Positions 1 through 10,321 of a DNA stretch of 64,000 bases are shown in pieces. The notes under the pieces are model-generated. The model was not told the DNA's origin, searched no databases, and worked only from the letters and a program-made list of their open reading frames with translations. Position numbers and translations under genes: made by a program. Position 1 is the stretch's first letter. Every line of letters starts with the position of its first letter. Source of the stretch: Escherichia coli (lineage in GTDB: Bacteria; Pseudomonadota; Gammaproteobacteria; Enterobacterales; Enterobacteriaceae); the NCBI GenBank assembly GCA_021307345.1, contig CP089930.1, positions 2,108,001-2,172,000 of the forward strand, in the 5' to 3' direction.

Positions 1-1
1 T

Positions 2-799
2 CAGCGTTATTCGCTGAATGACGGTGAAGGCATCCGCACGGTGGTCTTTTTTAAAGGCTGCCCACATCTTTGCCCGTGGTGTGCTAATCCGGAGTCGATC
101 TCCGGCAAAATCCAGACGGTACGCAGAGAGGTGAAATGTCTGCACTGCGCGAAATGTTTACGTGATGCGGATGAATGCCCCTCCGGGGCGTTTGAACGGA
201 TTGGTCGCGATATCAGCCTTGACGCGCTGGAGCGGGAAGTGATGAAAGATGACATTTTCTTTCGCACGTCCGGCGGCGGCGTCACGCTTTCTGGCGGCGA
301 AGTGTTAATGCAGGCGGAATTTGCGACCCGTTTTTTACAGCGACTTCGGCTGTGGGGCGTCTCATGTGCCATCGAAACTGCCGGAGACGCGCCAGCCAGC
401 AAGCTGTTACCACTGGCGAAATTGTGCGATGAAGTGTTGTTCGATTTAAAAATTATGGACGCGACTCAGGCGTGGGATGTGGTGAAGATGAACCTGCCAC
501 GCGTGCTGGAGAATCTGCGTTTGCTGGTAAGCGAAGGTGTCAACGTGATCCCGCGTTTACCGCTGATCCCTGGTTTCACACTCAGCCGGGAGAATATGCA
601 GCAGGCGCTGGACGTGCTGATCCCGCTGAATATCAGGCAAATCCACCTGTTGCCGTTTCATCAGTACGGTGAACCGAAATACCGCCTGCTGGGGAAAACA
701 TGGTCGATGAAAGAGGTTTCTGCGCCCTCGTCAGCCGATGTGGCAACGATGCGCGAAATGGCAGAACGAGCCGGATTTGAGGTTACCGTGGGGGGGTAA
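2..799 (+). CDS. pflC: PflC, glycyl-radical enzyme activating enzyme (5'-truncated by window edge)
   Basis: Radical-SAM activase that would install the glycyl radical on the neighbouring PflD-type glycyl-radical enzyme, using S-adenosylmethionine and a 4Fe-4S cluster in the cytoplasm. The frame is open from base 2 with no start, so the gene begins before the window; 265 codons are visible and about 27 are missing compared with the 292-residue K-12 protein. The radical-SAM cysteines CPHLCPWC lie at visible residues 20, 24 and 27. A second cysteine group (CLHCAKC...C) follows, as in activases with extra ferredoxin-like clusters. A glycine-rich SGGGVTLSGGE motif for SAM binding is clear. The stop codon is one base before the frwD start, so the two are probably co-transcribed. 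Confidence 0.93.
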   Translation, partial: QRYSLNDGEGIRTVVFFKGCPHLCPWCANPESISGKIQTVRREVKCLHCAKCLRDADECPSGAFERIGRDISLDALEREVMKDDIFFRTSGGGVTLSGGEVLMQAEFATRFLQRLRLWGVSCAIETAGDAPASKLLPLAKLCDEVLFDLKIMDATQAWDVVKMNLPRVLENLRLLVSEGVNVIPRLPLIPGFTLSRENMQQALDVLIPLNIRQIHLLPFHQYGEPKYRLLGKTWSMKEVSAPSSADVATMREMAERAGFEVTVGG

Positions 800-800
800 A

Positions 801-1142
801 ATGGCATACCTGGTGGCAGTAACCGCCTGCGTCAGTGGCGTGGCGCATACTTATATGGCGGCAGAACGGCTGGAAAAATTATGCCAGTTAGAGAAGTGGG
901 GCGTCAGCATTGAAACCCAGGGGGCGCTGGGAACGGAGAATCGTTTAGCGGACGAGGATATCCGTCGGGCGGATGTTGCGCTGTTGATTACGGATATCGA
1001 GCTTGCTGGTGCCGAGCGATTTGAGCATTGCCGCTATGTGCAATGCAGCATCTACGCATTCCTGCGTGAGCCGCAGCGGGTAATGAGCGCGGTGCGCAAA
1101 GTGCTTTCTGCGCCGCAGCAAACCCATCTTATTCTGGAGTAG
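801..1142 (+). CDS. frwD: FrwD, fructose-like PTS EIIB component
   Basis: A 113-residue phosphotransferase-system EIIB protein of the fructose family. It would pass phosphate from an EIIA domain to sugar entering through the membrane EIIC (frwC, outside the window). The phosphoryl-accepting Cys10 sits in TACVSGVAHTYMA, a variant of the usual CPTGVAHT loop. The start at 801 is chosen because it follows the pflC stop by one base, with a G-rich stretch upstream. Its 3' end overlaps the 3' end of convergent yijO by 14 bp. The in vivo substrate of the Frw system is unknown. Confidence 0.9.
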   Translation: MAYLVAVTACVSGVAHTYMAAERLEKLCQLEKWGVSIETQGALGTENRLADEDIRRADVALLITDIELAGAERFEHCRYVQCSIYAFLREPQRVMSAVRKVLSAPQQTHLILE

Positions 1143-1980
1143 TCGGTTTTTCTGTCAGTTGGCTGTGGTATTGCCGACGATATTCTGACGGCGAGCGTTC
1201 GGTGTTTTTACGAAACAGGCGGCAGAAGTAGTTGCTGTCGACAAAGCCGCAGGCGTGCGCCACTTCTTTTACCTTCAGGTCATAGCCTTTCAACAACGTT
1301 TTTGCATGTTCCAGCCGTGTATGATTCAGGTATTCGTTAAAGCCCGTCGCACCCGTTTTTTGAAACAGGTGGGAGAGGTAATTGGGCGAAATATAGAATG
1401 CTTGCGCGACAGATTCACGGGTTAGCGCGGAGGCATAGCGTTCATCGATATAATCGCGAATCGCTTCAAATAGTGCCTGGCTGCGTGAGGCGGTCTGGAT
1501 TTGACTGCCGAGCAAGTCGCGGCAGTGGCTAAGCAGGCTGGCGACGATAAGCCTTGCCGTTTGCTGCTCCTGTGGCTGCATTTGCATTTCATTGAGTGTT
1601 TGCAGCAAGAATGAACCAATGCGCGGGCCGCGTCGGGCGACGTGCTGCTTTGCCAGATTTTGGTATTGCTTGCCATCCCATTGTACGACGCTGAAGCCGA
1701 GTTGCTGTTTGCCAAACAGCACGCTAAAGGTGGTAGCGGGTGTTTTCCATTGTGGAAAATTCCAGCCACCAGCGGGAACGTACAGCACATCGCCGGGAAC
1801 TAACGTTGCGCCAGCGCCGGTATCAACAAACTCACCTTCCAGCACAATTTCCAGCCGTGGAAAATCGACCTGATACGCAAGATCGGGCACCGGGCCGTTA
1901 CTGCTGGCAAAGTAAATCTGGCGCAGGGACAGCGGGCCGTTGATCAGGCGGGAGAGCAGATAGCTGACGTCGTGATACAT
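1129..1980 (-). CDS. yijO: YijO, AraC-family transcriptional regulator
   Basis: A 283-residue regulator with an N-terminal cupin-like sensing domain (about residues 1-150) and a C-terminal AraC double helix-turn-helix (about 185-275). The second HTH carries the family signature, seen as VKEVAHACGFVDSNYFCRLFRK followed by SPSEYRR. Length matches K-12 YijO. Targets and ligand are not known to me; location beside the pfl/frw genes suggests, but does not prove, a role in sugar or anaerobic metabolism. It converges on frwD with a 14-bp overlap. Confidence 0.9.
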   Translation of the reverse strand: MYHDVSYLLSRLINGPLSLRQIYFASSNGPVPDLAYQVDFPRLEIVLEGEFVDTGAGATLVPGDVLYVPAGGWNFPQWKTPATTFSVLFGKQQLGFSVVQWDGKQYQNLAKQHVARRGPRIGSFLLQTLNEMQMQPQEQQTARLIVASLLSHCRDLLGSQIQTASRSQALFEAIRDYIDERYASALTRESVAQAFYISPNYLSHLFQKTGATGFNEYLNHTRLEHAKTLLKGYDLKVKEVAHACGFVDSNYFCRLFRKNTERSPSEYRRQYHSQLTEKPTTPE

Positions 1981-2128
1981 GTTATTCCCTTAGGTATGTA
2001 GACGGGAAAACAGTAACTGGCATTATGAAAAAAGGCCACCTGAAAAGTGTGGCCTGATGAGAGTTCGATGTAAACATTGCGGCAGTATCGCATCCGGCAA
2101 ATAGCGCCAGACGCGATACAAAGGTCAT

Positions 2129-3862
2129 TTACTGATTACCCACCTGATCGCCATACGGCAGTGTGTCGTAATCGATCAGCGCGTTTTTCTTGTACGGGTT
2201 GCCAATCCAGCGGGTGGTTTCTTTGAACTGCGGGTTCACCACCGAACGGGTTGGATCGTAACTGTCGTAAGATAAGCCCGCCAAATCCGACCAGGTGTGG
2301 ATCAGTTCCGCCAGGCTATATTTACGATCGACATCCTGCGAGAAATCACGCGGATGAGTCGCCTGCCATTTTTCCGACGTCCACAGCAGGAACGGAATGG
2401 TGTACATATGACGCGTCGGGTTATCTTCGTTACGCCCCTGGGTTTTGTGCGGCGGCGTGTCGTAAACCTCTTCACCGTGATCAGAGAAGTAAACCAGGAA
2501 ACCGTTCGGATCGGTCGCTTTAAAGTCTTTAATCAGGCTGGCAACCACATGATCGTTATACAGGTTAGCGTTGTCATAATCGTTATACGACTCCAGCTCT
2601 TCTGCGCTTAATCCTGGTGGGACATGATCGGTATTGCCATCAAACTTGCCCTGATCTTCCGGGTAACGGTACTTGTATTTGATATGTGTACCCAGCAGAT
2701 GAACGATGATCAGTTTCTTCGGCGCAGGGTCCTTCAGCACTTCCTGGAACGGCTTCAGCACGTTAGTGTCGTATTCACGCGCACTCTGGGTACGTTGCTG
2801 GTTCATGTAGTACTGCTTGTCGGTCTGGCGCGAAAATACCGTCAGCATGGTATTGCGGGCGGTCATCGTCTGCTGGTTGGTTATCCAGAAGGTTTTATAA
2901 CCCGCCTGTTTCATCATGTTCATCAGCGACGGTTGCGTCAGATACAGGTCAGGGTTCTTTTCGTTGGCAAAAGTCAGCGCCTGTTGCAGGATTTCAATGG
3001 TGTACGGACGAGACGTAACCACGTTATTAAATACGGTCAGATTCGGATCGGTTTTATGCAGCGCATCCAGTTCTGGCGTGGTTTCACGCGGATAACCATA
3101 CAGACTCATACGTCCACGCTGGGTTGACTCGCCAATCACCAGTACCAGGGTGCGTGGTTCGTTGCCAGATTCATCTTTGAAATTAGCCAGCGGCGGTAAT
3201 GCATTATTTTCATTCAGCAGCTTCGTCAGCGAGTTAAGTTGCTGGCGATACTGATAATAACCGGTCAGGAATTGCCACGGGGCGGCAGGTTCCATGCGCG
3301 ATGCCAGGTTATTCAACGTTTTCTCAAACGGCTTGTTTTTGATAAACGTATTCATGGCGATCGGATGCAGAATCAAACCGTAAAGCAGGGCAAAAGAGAC
3401 GATATAACGCCACGGCTTCGGAATATAGACCGGGCGCAGGCGTGTCCACAGCAGAACTGCCACCGCCGTATAGGCCAGCGCGATAAGCACAATCTTCAGG
3501 CTGAAATACTGGCTTAAATACTCGCTGGCTTCGTTGGTGTTGGTTTCAAACATCACAAACAGAACGCTCTGCGAGAACTCCTGACCGTAGATGACGTAGT
3601 AGCACAGCGCCGCCAGAGAGGCCGCCCACAGCACCACGCCGATCACTGCGGCAATAATTTTAATCCGCTTCGGAAAGAGGAATACCGGGATCAACCACAG
3701 CGAACTGAACAGCAGTGAGTCGCGAATGCCGTTGGTGCCGCTGTAGCCGCTGATGTAAATAATGGCCTGTAACAGGGTAGAGAAAAACCAAAAGTAGAGC
3801 AGTGCCCAACCCAGGGCTTTCCAGCTAAAAAGGGGTTTAGTCTGGACTTCAGTGGAATGCAT
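2129..3862 (-). CDS. eptC: EptC (CptA), phosphoethanolamine transferase
   Basis: Inner-membrane enzyme of 577 residues that transfers phosphoethanolamine to a phosphorylated heptose of the LPS core. The N-terminal third holds about five hydrophobic segments (from roughly residues 15, 50, 70, 120 and 150). The rest is a periplasmic alkaline-phosphatase/sulfatase-like domain. Visible family features are LVIGESTQRGRMSLYGYPR near residue 241, a candidate nucleophile threonine in SRPYTIEI (about 288), and the metal-site motif YFSDHGEEV. The start at 3862 gives the K-12 length. The gene is followed by an intergenic stretch before yijO and appears monocistronic. Confidence 0.93.
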   Translation of the reverse strand: MHSTEVQTKPLFSWKALGWALLYFWFFSTLLQAIIYISGYSGTNGIRDSLLFSSLWLIPVFLFPKRIKIIAAVIGVVLWAASLAALCYYVIYGQEFSQSVLFVMFETNTNEASEYLSQYFSLKIVLIALAYTAVAVLLWTRLRPVYIPKPWRYIVSFALLYGLILHPIAMNTFIKNKPFEKTLNNLASRMEPAAPWQFLTGYYQYRQQLNSLTKLLNENNALPPLANFKDESGNEPRTLVLVIGESTQRGRMSLYGYPRETTPELDALHKTDPNLTVFNNVVTSRPYTIEILQQALTFANEKNPDLYLTQPSLMNMMKQAGYKTFWITNQQTMTARNTMLTVFSRQTDKQYYMNQQRTQSAREYDTNVLKPFQEVLKDPAPKKLIIVHLLGTHIKYKYRYPEDQGKFDGNTDHVPPGLSAEELESYNDYDNANLYNDHVVASLIKDFKATDPNGFLVYFSDHGEEVYDTPPHKTQGRNEDNPTRHMYTIPFLLWTSEKWQATHPRDFSQDVDRKYSLAELIHTWSDLAGLSYDSYDPTRSVVNPQFKETTRWIGNPYKKNALIDYDTLPYGDQVGNQ

Positions 3863-4001
3863 AGTAAGAACCCGTTTTGGATAATAGCGCCGAATGTAAG
3901 GACAAAACCTTAAGGATATCTGAAGGGATATCCAGAATCTGGGTGAAATGCAGACAGAAATATATTGAAAACGAAGGTGTTAGAACAGAAGTATTTCAGA
4001 A

Positions 4002-4027
4002 AACCCTCGCGCTATTGCACGAGGGTT
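4002..4027 (-). terminator. Rho-independent terminator of ppc
   Basis: Read on the minus strand just after the ppc stop: an 8-bp stem AACCCTCG/CGAGGGTT with a short loop, followed by TTTTCTG. It lies between ppc and eptC, so the two minus-strand genes are likely separate units. Confidence 0.8.
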
Positions 4028-4042
4028 GATAGAGGATGGGGG

Positions 4043-6694
4043 TTAGCCGGTATTACGCATACCTGCTGCAATTCCGGCAATAGTGACCATCAACGCTTGT
4101 TCGACGCGGGGATCCGGCTCCTGGCCTTCTTTTTCTGCCTGGCGGGAGCGGTGCAGCAACTCTGCCTGCAGTACGTTCAGCGGGTCAGTGTATATATTTC
4201 GTAGCTGAATAGACTCGGCAATCCACGGTAGATCGGCCATCAGATGGGAATCGTTGGCAATTGCCAGCACCACTTTGATGTCTTCTTCTTGCAGATTGCG
4301 TAACTCTTTACCTAACGGCCACAGCTCTTTGTCGACCAGGCGTTGGTCATAGTATTCCGCCAGCCACAGGTCTGCTTTGGCGAAGACCATTTCCAGCATT
4401 CCCAGACGCGTTGAGAAGAACGGCCAGTCGCGGCACATGGCTTCCAGTTCGCTCTGTTTGCCATCTTCCACCACTTTTTGCAGCGCAGTACCCGCGCCCA
4501 GCCAGGCTGGGAGCATCAGGCGGTTTTGTGTCCAGGCAAAAATCCACGGAATTGCGCGCAGTGATTCGACGCCGCCGGTCGGGCGACGTTTCGCCGGACG
4601 TGAACCTAACGGCAGTTTGCCCAGTTCCTGTTCCGGCGTGGCGGAGCGGAAGTATGGAACAAAGTCTTTGTTTTCACGCACATAACCACGGTAGAGATCG
4701 CAGGAGATGACCGAAAGTTCATCCATAATATGACGCCAGCTCTCTTTCGGCTCCGGCGGTGGCAGCAGGTTGGCTTCCAGAATCGCCCCGGTGTACAGCG
4801 ACAGGCTGCTGACCGTGATTTCTGGCAGACCGTACTTAAAGCGGATCATCTCGCCCTGTTCGGTCACGCGCAGGCCGCCTTTCAGGCTTCCTGGCGGTTG
4901 CGATAGCAGCGCCGCATGAGCCGGTGCGCCGCCGCGACCAATAGAACCACCGCGACCGTGGAACAGCGTCAGTTCAATACCCGCTTTTTCGCAGGTTTTG
5001 ATTAACGCATCCTGTGCCTGATATTGCGCCCAGGAAGCCGCCATCACGCCCGCATCTTTTGCCGAGTCGGAATAGCCAATCATCACCATCTGTTTGCCCT
5101 GAATCAGGCCGCGATACCAGTCGATATTCAGCAGCTGGGTCATGACATCGTTGGCGTTGTTCAGGTCATCGAGAGTTTCAAACAGCGGTGCGACTGGCAT
5201 CGCAAATCCAATACCTGCTTCTTTCAACAGCAGGTGAACGGCCAGTACGTCGGACGGCGTTTTCGCCATCGAGATCACGTAGGCGGCAATCGAACCTTGC
5301 GGTGCTTCGGCAATCACCTGACAGGTATCAAGCACTTCGCGCGTTTCGGCGCTTGGCTGCCAGTTGCGTGGCAGAAGCGGACGTTTGGAGTTCAGTTCGC
5401 GGATCAGGAACGCCTGTTTGTCGGCCTCTGACCAGCTTTCGTAGTCGCCGATGCCGAGATAGCGGGTCAGTTCACCCAGTGCTTCGGTATGACGGGTGCT
5501 CTCCTGACGGATATCAATACGCACCAGCGGTACGCCGAAACATTTCACGCGGCGCAGAGTGTCGAGCAGATCGCCGTTGGCGATAATGCCCATACCACAC
5601 GCCTGAAGGGACTGGTAGCAAGCGTAGAGCGGCTCCCACAGTTCTTCGTTCTGCGTCAGCAGACCTTCCGGCTTCGGCAGTTCTTCACCTTTCAGGCGCG
5701 CTTCCAGCCAGGCCTGTGTTGCCATCAGGCGGGAACGCAGGTTTTTCATCAGATAGCGATACGGTTCTGCGGCACCTTCTTCGCCAACCAGCGCCAGCAG
5801 TTCAGGGGTTGCTTCAACCATCGACAGTTCAGAAACCAGAACCTGAATATCTTTCAGGAACAGGTCGGTTGCTTTCCAACGGCTGAGCAGCAGGACGTGG
5901 CGGGTGATATCGGCAGTGACGTTCGGGTTGCCGTCGCGGTCGCCGCCCATCCACGAGGTAAAACGCACCGGAACAAATTCGACGGGCAGTTTGTAGCCGA
6001 GATTCTCTTCCAGTTGTTCGTTCAGTTCGCGCAGGTAATTCGGTACGCCTTGCCACAGGCTGTTTTCTACTACGGCAAAGCCCCATTTGGCTTCATCTAT
6101 CGGGCTTGGGCGCAGCTTACGGATTTCATCGGTATGCCATGACTGGGCGATCAACTGGCGCAGGCGGCGCATCAGTTGGTTGTGTTCGTAGTCGGCGATA
6201 TCTTTGTTGTCGAGCTGTTTTAAGCACGCGTTCACTTCCACCATTTTGTGGATCAGTGTACGACGAGTAATTTCGGTTGGGTGCGCAGTGAGTACCAGTT
6301 CCAGCGACAGTGATTCCACCGCTTTTTTGATGGTGTCTTCGCTCAGTTCCGGCTGGTTTTTCAGTTTACGCAGGGTGCGGGCGATCACTTCCGGATTGCT
6401 GGCAGCCTCGCCTTTCGGCGAAATGCTGTGGTATTGCTCGGCGGTGTTGGCCAGGTTCAGGAACTGACTAAACGCACGCGCAACGGGCAGCAGCTCGTCG
6501 TTCGACAAATTTTGTAAGGTGGTGAGCAACTCCTGGCGGTTAGCATCATTGCCAGCGCGTGAAGATTTGGACAACTTACGGATAGTTTCTACGCGTTCAA
6601 GAATGTGTTCTCCCAACGCATCCTTGATGGTTTCTCCCAGCACTTTGCCGAGCATGCTGACATTACTACGCAATGCGGAATATTGTTCGTTCAT
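4043..6694 (-). CDS. ppc: Ppc, phosphoenolpyruvate carboxylase
   Basis: Anaplerotic enzyme converting phosphoenolpyruvate and bicarbonate to oxaloacetate in the cytoplasm; allosterically activated by acetyl-CoA and inhibited by aspartate. The start at 6694 (MNEQYSALR) gives 883 residues, the family length; an upstream in-frame ATG at 6742 would add 16 non-conserved residues and is rejected. Both catalytic signatures are present: [12 protein letters not shown] (catalytic His near 138) and [12 protein letters not shown], followed by the glycine-rich [11 protein letters not shown]. The C-terminus MRNTG is the conserved end of the family and is needed for activity. Confidence 0.97.
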   Translation of the reverse strand: MNEQYSALRSNVSMLGKVLGETIKDALGEHILERVETIRKLSKSSRAGNDANRQELLTTLQNLSNDELLPVARAFSQFLNLANTAEQYHSISPKGEAASNPEVIARTLRKLKNQPELSEDTIKKAVESLSLELVLTAHPTEITRRTLIHKMVEVNACLKQLDNKDIADYEHNQLMRRLRQLIAQSWHTDEIRKLRPSPIDEAKWGFAVVENSLWQGVPNYLRELNEQLEENLGYKLPVEFVPVRFTSWMGGDRDGNPNVTADITRHVLLLSRWKATDLFLKDIQVLVSELSMVEATPELLALVGEEGAAEPYRYLMKNLRSRLMATQAWLEARLKGEELPKPEGLLTQNEELWEPLYACYQSLQACGMGIIANGDLLDTLRRVKCFGVPLVRIDIRQESTRHTEALGELTRYLGIGDYESWSEADKQAFLIRELNSKRPLLPRNWQPSAETREVLDTCQVIAEAPQGSIAAYVISMAKTPSDVLAVHLLLKEAGIGFAMPVAPLFETLDDLNNANDVMTQLLNIDWYRGLIQGKQMVMIGYSDSAKDAGVMAASWAQYQAQDALIKTCEKAGIELTLFHGRGGSIGRGGAPAHAALLSQPPGSLKGGLRVTEQGEMIRFKYGLPEITVSSLSLYTGAILEANLLPPPEPKESWRHIMDELSVISCDLYRGYVRENKDFVPYFRSATPEQELGKLPLGSRPAKRRPTGGVESLRAIPWIFAWTQNRLMLPAWLGAGTALQKVVEDGKQSELEAMCRDWPFFSTRLGMLEMVFAKADLWLAEYYDQRLVDKELWPLGKELRNLQEEDIKVVLAIANDSHLMADLPWIAESIQLRNIYTDPLNVLQAELLHRSRQAEKEGQEPDPRVEQALMVTIAGIAAGMRNTG

Positions 6695-6941
6695 ATTACC
6701 CCAGACACCCCATCTTATTGTTTGAAGCCCGGTATCCTTCACGTCGCATTGGCGCGAATATGCTCGGGCTTTGCTTTTCGTCGTCTTTTATAAAGCCACG
6801 TAAAAGCGGTGACGTCAAATGCTGCGAAATCGCTTCAGCAAACGAATAAATAGCAGGAATTTACGCCATTAAATTCACGACGCTTTAAATAAGCGTAACT
6901 TATGGGAATGTTAAAAAATCGCCATACATAACACCAAAGGT

Positions 6942-7164
6942 GTAGGTTGGATAAGATGCGCAAGCATCGCATCCGACATTATTGCGGCACTGGAGTTTGG
7001 TAACAGTCTCGGATGCGGCGCAAGCGCCTTATCCGGCCTACGGTTGGGCACCGTTTGAGTCACTGTAGGTCGGATAAGATGCGCAAGCATCGCATCCGAC
7101 ATTATTGCGGCGCTGGAGTTTGGTAACAGTCTCGGATGCGTCGCGAGCGCCTTATCCTGCCTAC
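6942..7164 (+). repeat. Tandemly duplicated BIME (four REP units) between ppc and argE
   Basis: Four REP-like palindromic units in alternating orientation lie at 6942-6977, 7011-7041, 7065-7100 and 7134-7164. Units 1 and 3 start with GTAGG(T/C)(T/C)GGATAAG; units 2 and 4 end with TATCC(G/T)GCCTAC. Units 1-2 and 3-4 are spaced exactly 123 bp apart and the DNA between the members of each pair is almost identical, so the array is a tandem duplication of one BIME. It ends three bases from the argE stop codon. The bases between 6695 and 6941 hold the ppc upstream region; I see no gene there. Confidence 0.93.
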
Positions 7165-7167
7165 GTT

Positions 7168-8319
7168 TTAATGCCAGCAGAAATGGTGAATGACCTGGGT
7201 GATCAGTTCGCGGGTGGGTTTAATAAACCGCGTCTCCAGATATTCATCAGGCTGATGAGCCTGATTAATTGAGCCTGGACCCAACACTAGCGTCGGGCAT
7301 AACGTCTGAATAAACGGCGCTTCGGTACAGTAGTTCACCACTTCGGTCTTTGCACCGAGTAATTTCTCAACCACTTCAACCAGTTGATGGTTCGGCGGGC
7401 ACTCGTAACCAGGGATCGGCGGATGCAGCTCTTCGACCGTCAGACGACCCGGCCAGCGTTCGCTCACCGGAGCCAGCGCGTCGTTGAGTAAGCCATTAAG
7501 TTCATTGAGCGTCATGCCAGGCAACGGACGAATATCCATATGCAACTCGCAGCAAGCGCAAATACGGTTAGAGGCGTCACCACCGTGAATATGCCCAAGG
7601 TTGAGCGTGGGATATGGCACGGTAAACGCTTCGTAGTGATAACGCTCTTTCAGGTTATCGCGCAATTGTAAAATATGACCGATGGCGTCGTGCATCAGTT
7701 CGATAGCGTTAACTCCGCGCGACGGATCGCTGGAATGCCCCGACTGACCCAGAATGCGAATGGCATTGGAGATGTGGCCTTTATGCGCGCGTACCGGTTG
7801 TAGCGACGTCGGTTCGCCAATGATGGCGCAATCCGGGCGCAGGGCGGTGGTTTCGGCAAAATAACGCGCTCCGGCCATACTGGTTTCTTCATCGGCAGTC
7901 GCCAGAATGTAGAGCGGTTTTTTCAGTTTCGTGACGTCGACGTCGCGTAGCGCATCGAGGATAAACGCAAAGAAGCCTTTCATGTCGGCGGTGCCTAAGC
8001 CGTAAAGCTTGCCGTCATGCTCCGTCAGCGTAAACGGATCGCGCGTCCAGCGACCATCATCAAACGGCACCGTATCGGTATGACCCGCCAGCAGCAAGCC
8101 GCCAGCACCCTGTCCGCAACTGGCCAGCATATTAAATTTGTTGCGAGTTCCTGGCACAGGCTGCACTTCCACATTGAAGCCCAAATCTTTAAACCAGCCC
8201 GCCAGCAGAGTGATTAAATCTGCATTGCTTTGATCGAGTGCCTCTTCCGTGGCGCTTATTGAAGGTGTGGCAATCAGAGCACGGTAAATCTCGATAAATG
8301 GCGGTAATTTGTTTTTCAT
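7168..8319 (-). CDS. argE: ArgE, acetylornithine deacetylase
   Basis: Zinc/cobalt amidohydrolase of family M20A that releases acetate from N-acetylornithine to give ornithine in arginine synthesis. The start at 8319 (MKNKLPPF) gives 383 residues as in K-12; the longer frame from 8358 would run through the ARG operator and is rejected. Metal-site residues are visible: His80 in [11 protein letters not shown], Asp112 in GTADMKG and the glutamates of [10 protein letters not shown]. It is transcribed divergently from argCBH from a shared control region and repressed by ArgR with it. Confidence 0.96.
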   Translation of the reverse strand: MKNKLPPFIEIYRALIATPSISATEEALDQSNADLITLLAGWFKDLGFNVEVQPVPGTRNKFNMLASCGQGAGGLLLAGHTDTVPFDDGRWTRDPFTLTEHDGKLYGLGTADMKGFFAFILDALRDVDVTKLKKPLYILATADEETSMAGARYFAETTALRPDCAIIGEPTSLQPVRAHKGHISNAIRILGQSGHSSDPSRGVNAIELMHDAIGHILQLRDNLKERYHYEAFTVPYPTLNLGHIHGGDASNRICACCELHMDIRPLPGMTLNELNGLLNDALAPVSERWPGRLTVEELHPPIPGYECPPNHQLVEVVEKLLGAKTEVVNYCTEAPFIQTLCPTLVLGPGSINQAHQPDEYLETRFIKPTRELITQVIHHFCWH

Positions 8320-8472
8320 TGTTGACACACCTCTGGTCATGATAGTATCAATATTCATGCAGTAATTGTGAATAAAAATACACTAACGTTGAGCGTAATA
8401 AAACCCACCAGCCGTAAGGTGAATGTTTTACGTTTAACCTGGCAACCAGACATAAGAAGGTGAATAGCCCCG
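8320..8472 (+). promoter_or_regulatory. argE/argCBH bipolar promoter-operator with two ARG boxes
   Basis: The control region between the divergent arginine genes holds two 18-bp ARG boxes, at 8344-8361 and 8365-8382, separated by 3 bp, the spacing at which ArgR hexamers bind. The rightward argC promoter is visible as TTGACA (8322-8327) and TATCAA (8346-8351) with 18 bp between; its -10 lies inside the first ARG box, so bound ArgR would block it. A purine-rich AAGAAGGTG stretch precedes the argC start. Confidence 0.88.
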
Positions 8473-9477
8473 ATGTTGAATACGCTGATTGTGGGTGCCA
8501 GCGGCTACGCTGGCGCAGAGCTAGTGACCTATGTAAATCGCCATCCGCATATGAACATAACCGCTTTGACTGTTTCAGCGCAAAGCAATGATGCGGGAAA
8601 GTTAATCTCCGATTTGCATCCGCAGCTAAAAGGCATCGTTGATCTGCCGTTGCAGCCGATGTCGGATATCAGCGAGTTTAGCCCAGGGGTGGACGTGGTG
8701 TTTCTCGCCACCGCCCATGAAGTTAGCCACGATTTAGCACCGCAATTTCTTGAAGCGGGCTGCGTGGTGTTTGACCTTTCCGGCGCGTTTCGTGTTAACG
8801 ACGCTGCCTTCTATGAAAAATATTACGGCTTTACCCATCAATACCCGGAACTGCTGGAACAGGCCGCTTATGGTCTGGCGGAGTGGTGCGGCAATAAATT
8901 AAAAGAAGCGAACTTAATTGCGGTGCCGGGATGTTATCCGACGGCGGCACAACTGGCGCTGAAACCGTTGATTGATGCCGATCTTCTCGACCTCAGTCAG
9001 TGGCCGGTGATTAACGCCATCAGCGGTGTGAGCGGAGCGGGACGTAAGGCAGCGATTTCAAACAGCTTTTGTGAAGTTAGCCTGCAACCGTATGGTGTCT
9101 TTACCCATCGCCACCAGCCGGAGATCGCCACGCATCTCGGTGCTGACGTTATCTTCACCCCGCATCTGGGCAATTTCCCGCGCGGCATTCTCGAAACCAT
9201 TACCTGCCGCCTGAAACCGGGTGTGACCCAGGCGCAAGTCGCGCAAGCGTTACAGCGGGCGTATGCGCATAAACCGCTGGTACGGCTATATGACAAAGGT
9301 GTTCCGGCACTGAAAAATGTCGTCGGGCTGCCGTTCTGTGATATCGGGTTTGCCGTTCAGGGCGAGCATCTGATTATTGTGGCGACCGAAGACAATTTAT
9401 TGAAAGGTGCGGCGGCACAAGCGGTACAGTGCGCCAATATTCGTTTCGGTTATGCGGAAACGCAGTCTCTTATTTAA
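8473..9477 (+). CDS. argC: ArgC, N-acetyl-gamma-glutamyl-phosphate reductase
   Basis: NADPH-dependent reductase, third step of arginine synthesis, turning N-acetylglutamyl phosphate into the semialdehyde. 334 residues, the K-12 length. The Rossmann motif [11 protein letters not shown] is at residues 7-17 and the catalytic Cys154 in VPGCYPTA. First gene of argCBH; the argB start follows the stop by a few bases, indicating one operon under ArgR. Confidence 0.96.
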   Translation: MLNTLIVGASGYAGAELVTYVNRHPHMNITALTVSAQSNDAGKLISDLHPQLKGIVDLPLQPMSDISEFSPGVDVVFLATAHEVSHDLAPQFLEAGCVVFDLSGAFRVNDAAFYEKYYGFTHQYPELLEQAAYGLAEWCGNKLKEANLIAVPGCYPTAAQLALKPLIDADLLDLSQWPVINAISGVSGAGRKAAISNSFCEVSLQPYGVFTHRHQPEIATHLGADVIFTPHLGNFPRGILETITCRLKPGVTQAQVAQALQRAYAHKPLVRLYDKGVPALKNVVGLPFCDIGFAVQGEHLIIVATEDNLLKGAAAQAVQCANIRFGYAETQSLI

Positions 9478-9484
9478 GGGTGCA

Positions 9485-10261
9485 ATGATGAATCCATTAA
9501 TTATCAAACTGGGCGGCGTACTGCTGGATAGTGAAGAGGCGCTGGAGCGTCTGTTTAGCGCACTGGTGAATTATCGTGAGTCACATCAGCGTCCGCTGGT
9601 GATTGTGCACGGCGGCGGCTGCGTGGTGGATGAGCTGATGAAAGGGCTGAATCTGCCGGTGAAAAAGAAAAATGGCCTGCGGGTAACGCCTGCGGATCAG
9701 ATAGACATTATCACCGGAGCACTGGCGGGAACGGCAAATAAAACCCTGCTGGCATGGGCGAAGAAACATCAGATTGCGGCCGTAGGTTTGTTTCTCGGTG
9801 ACGGCGACAGCGTCAAAGTGACCCAGCTTGATGAAGAGTTAGGTCATGTTGGACTGGCGCAGCCAGGTTCGCCTAAGCTTATCAACACATTGCTGGAGAA
9901 CGGCTATCTGCCGGTGGTCAGCTCCATTGGCGTAACAGACGAAGGGCAACTGATGAACGTCAATGCCGATCAGGCGGCAACGGCGCTGGCGGCAACGCTG
10001 GGCGCGGATCTGATTTTGCTCTCCGACGTCAGTGGCATTCTCGACGGCAAAGGGCAACGTATTGCCGAAATGACCGCCGCGAAAGCAGAACAACTGATTG
10101 AGCAGGGTATTATTACCGACGGCATGATAGTGAAAGTGAACGCGGCGCTGGATGCTGCGCGCACGCTCGGCCGTCCGGTAGATATCGCCTCCTGGCGTCA
10201 TGCGGAACAGCTTCCGGCACTGTTTAACGGTATGCCGATGGGTACGCGGATTTTAGCTTAA
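9485..10261 (+). CDS. argB: ArgB, acetylglutamate kinase
   Basis: Phosphorylates N-acetylglutamate with ATP, second step of arginine synthesis. The start at 9485 ([11 protein letters not shown]; a second ATG follows directly at 9488) gives 258 residues. The reading frame is open further upstream inside argC, but that extension is the argC coding sequence in another frame. Amino-acid-kinase features include KLGGVLLD at the N-terminus, VIVHGGG and the [12 protein letters not shown] nucleotide/substrate region. It is the middle gene of argCBH, 7 bp after argC. Confidence 0.96.
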   Translation: MMNPLIIKLGGVLLDSEEALERLFSALVNYRESHQRPLVIVHGGGCVVDELMKGLNLPVKKKNGLRVTPADQIDIITGALAGTANKTLLAWAKKHQIAAVGLFLGDGDSVKVTQLDEELGHVGLAQPGSPKLINTLLENGYLPVVSSIGVTDEGQLMNVNADQAATALAATLGADLILLSDVSGILDGKGQRIAEMTAAKAEQLIEQGIITDGMIVKVNAALDAARTLGRPVDIASWRHAEQLPALFNGMPMGTRILA

Positions 10262-10321
10262 GTTTTGTTAGCCGGAGGCGCAGCTTTCCGGCATTGAATT
10301 TCAAAATAAGGAAACAGAGTT

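Noticed and set aside
2040-2115. Possible REP element between yijO and eptC
   Set aside because: Only fragments such as GCATCCGGCAAATAGCG resemble REP; no complete palindrome is formed.
8320-8358. N-terminal extension of argE from 8358
   Set aside because: It crosses the ARG operator and promoter; the family start is at 8319.
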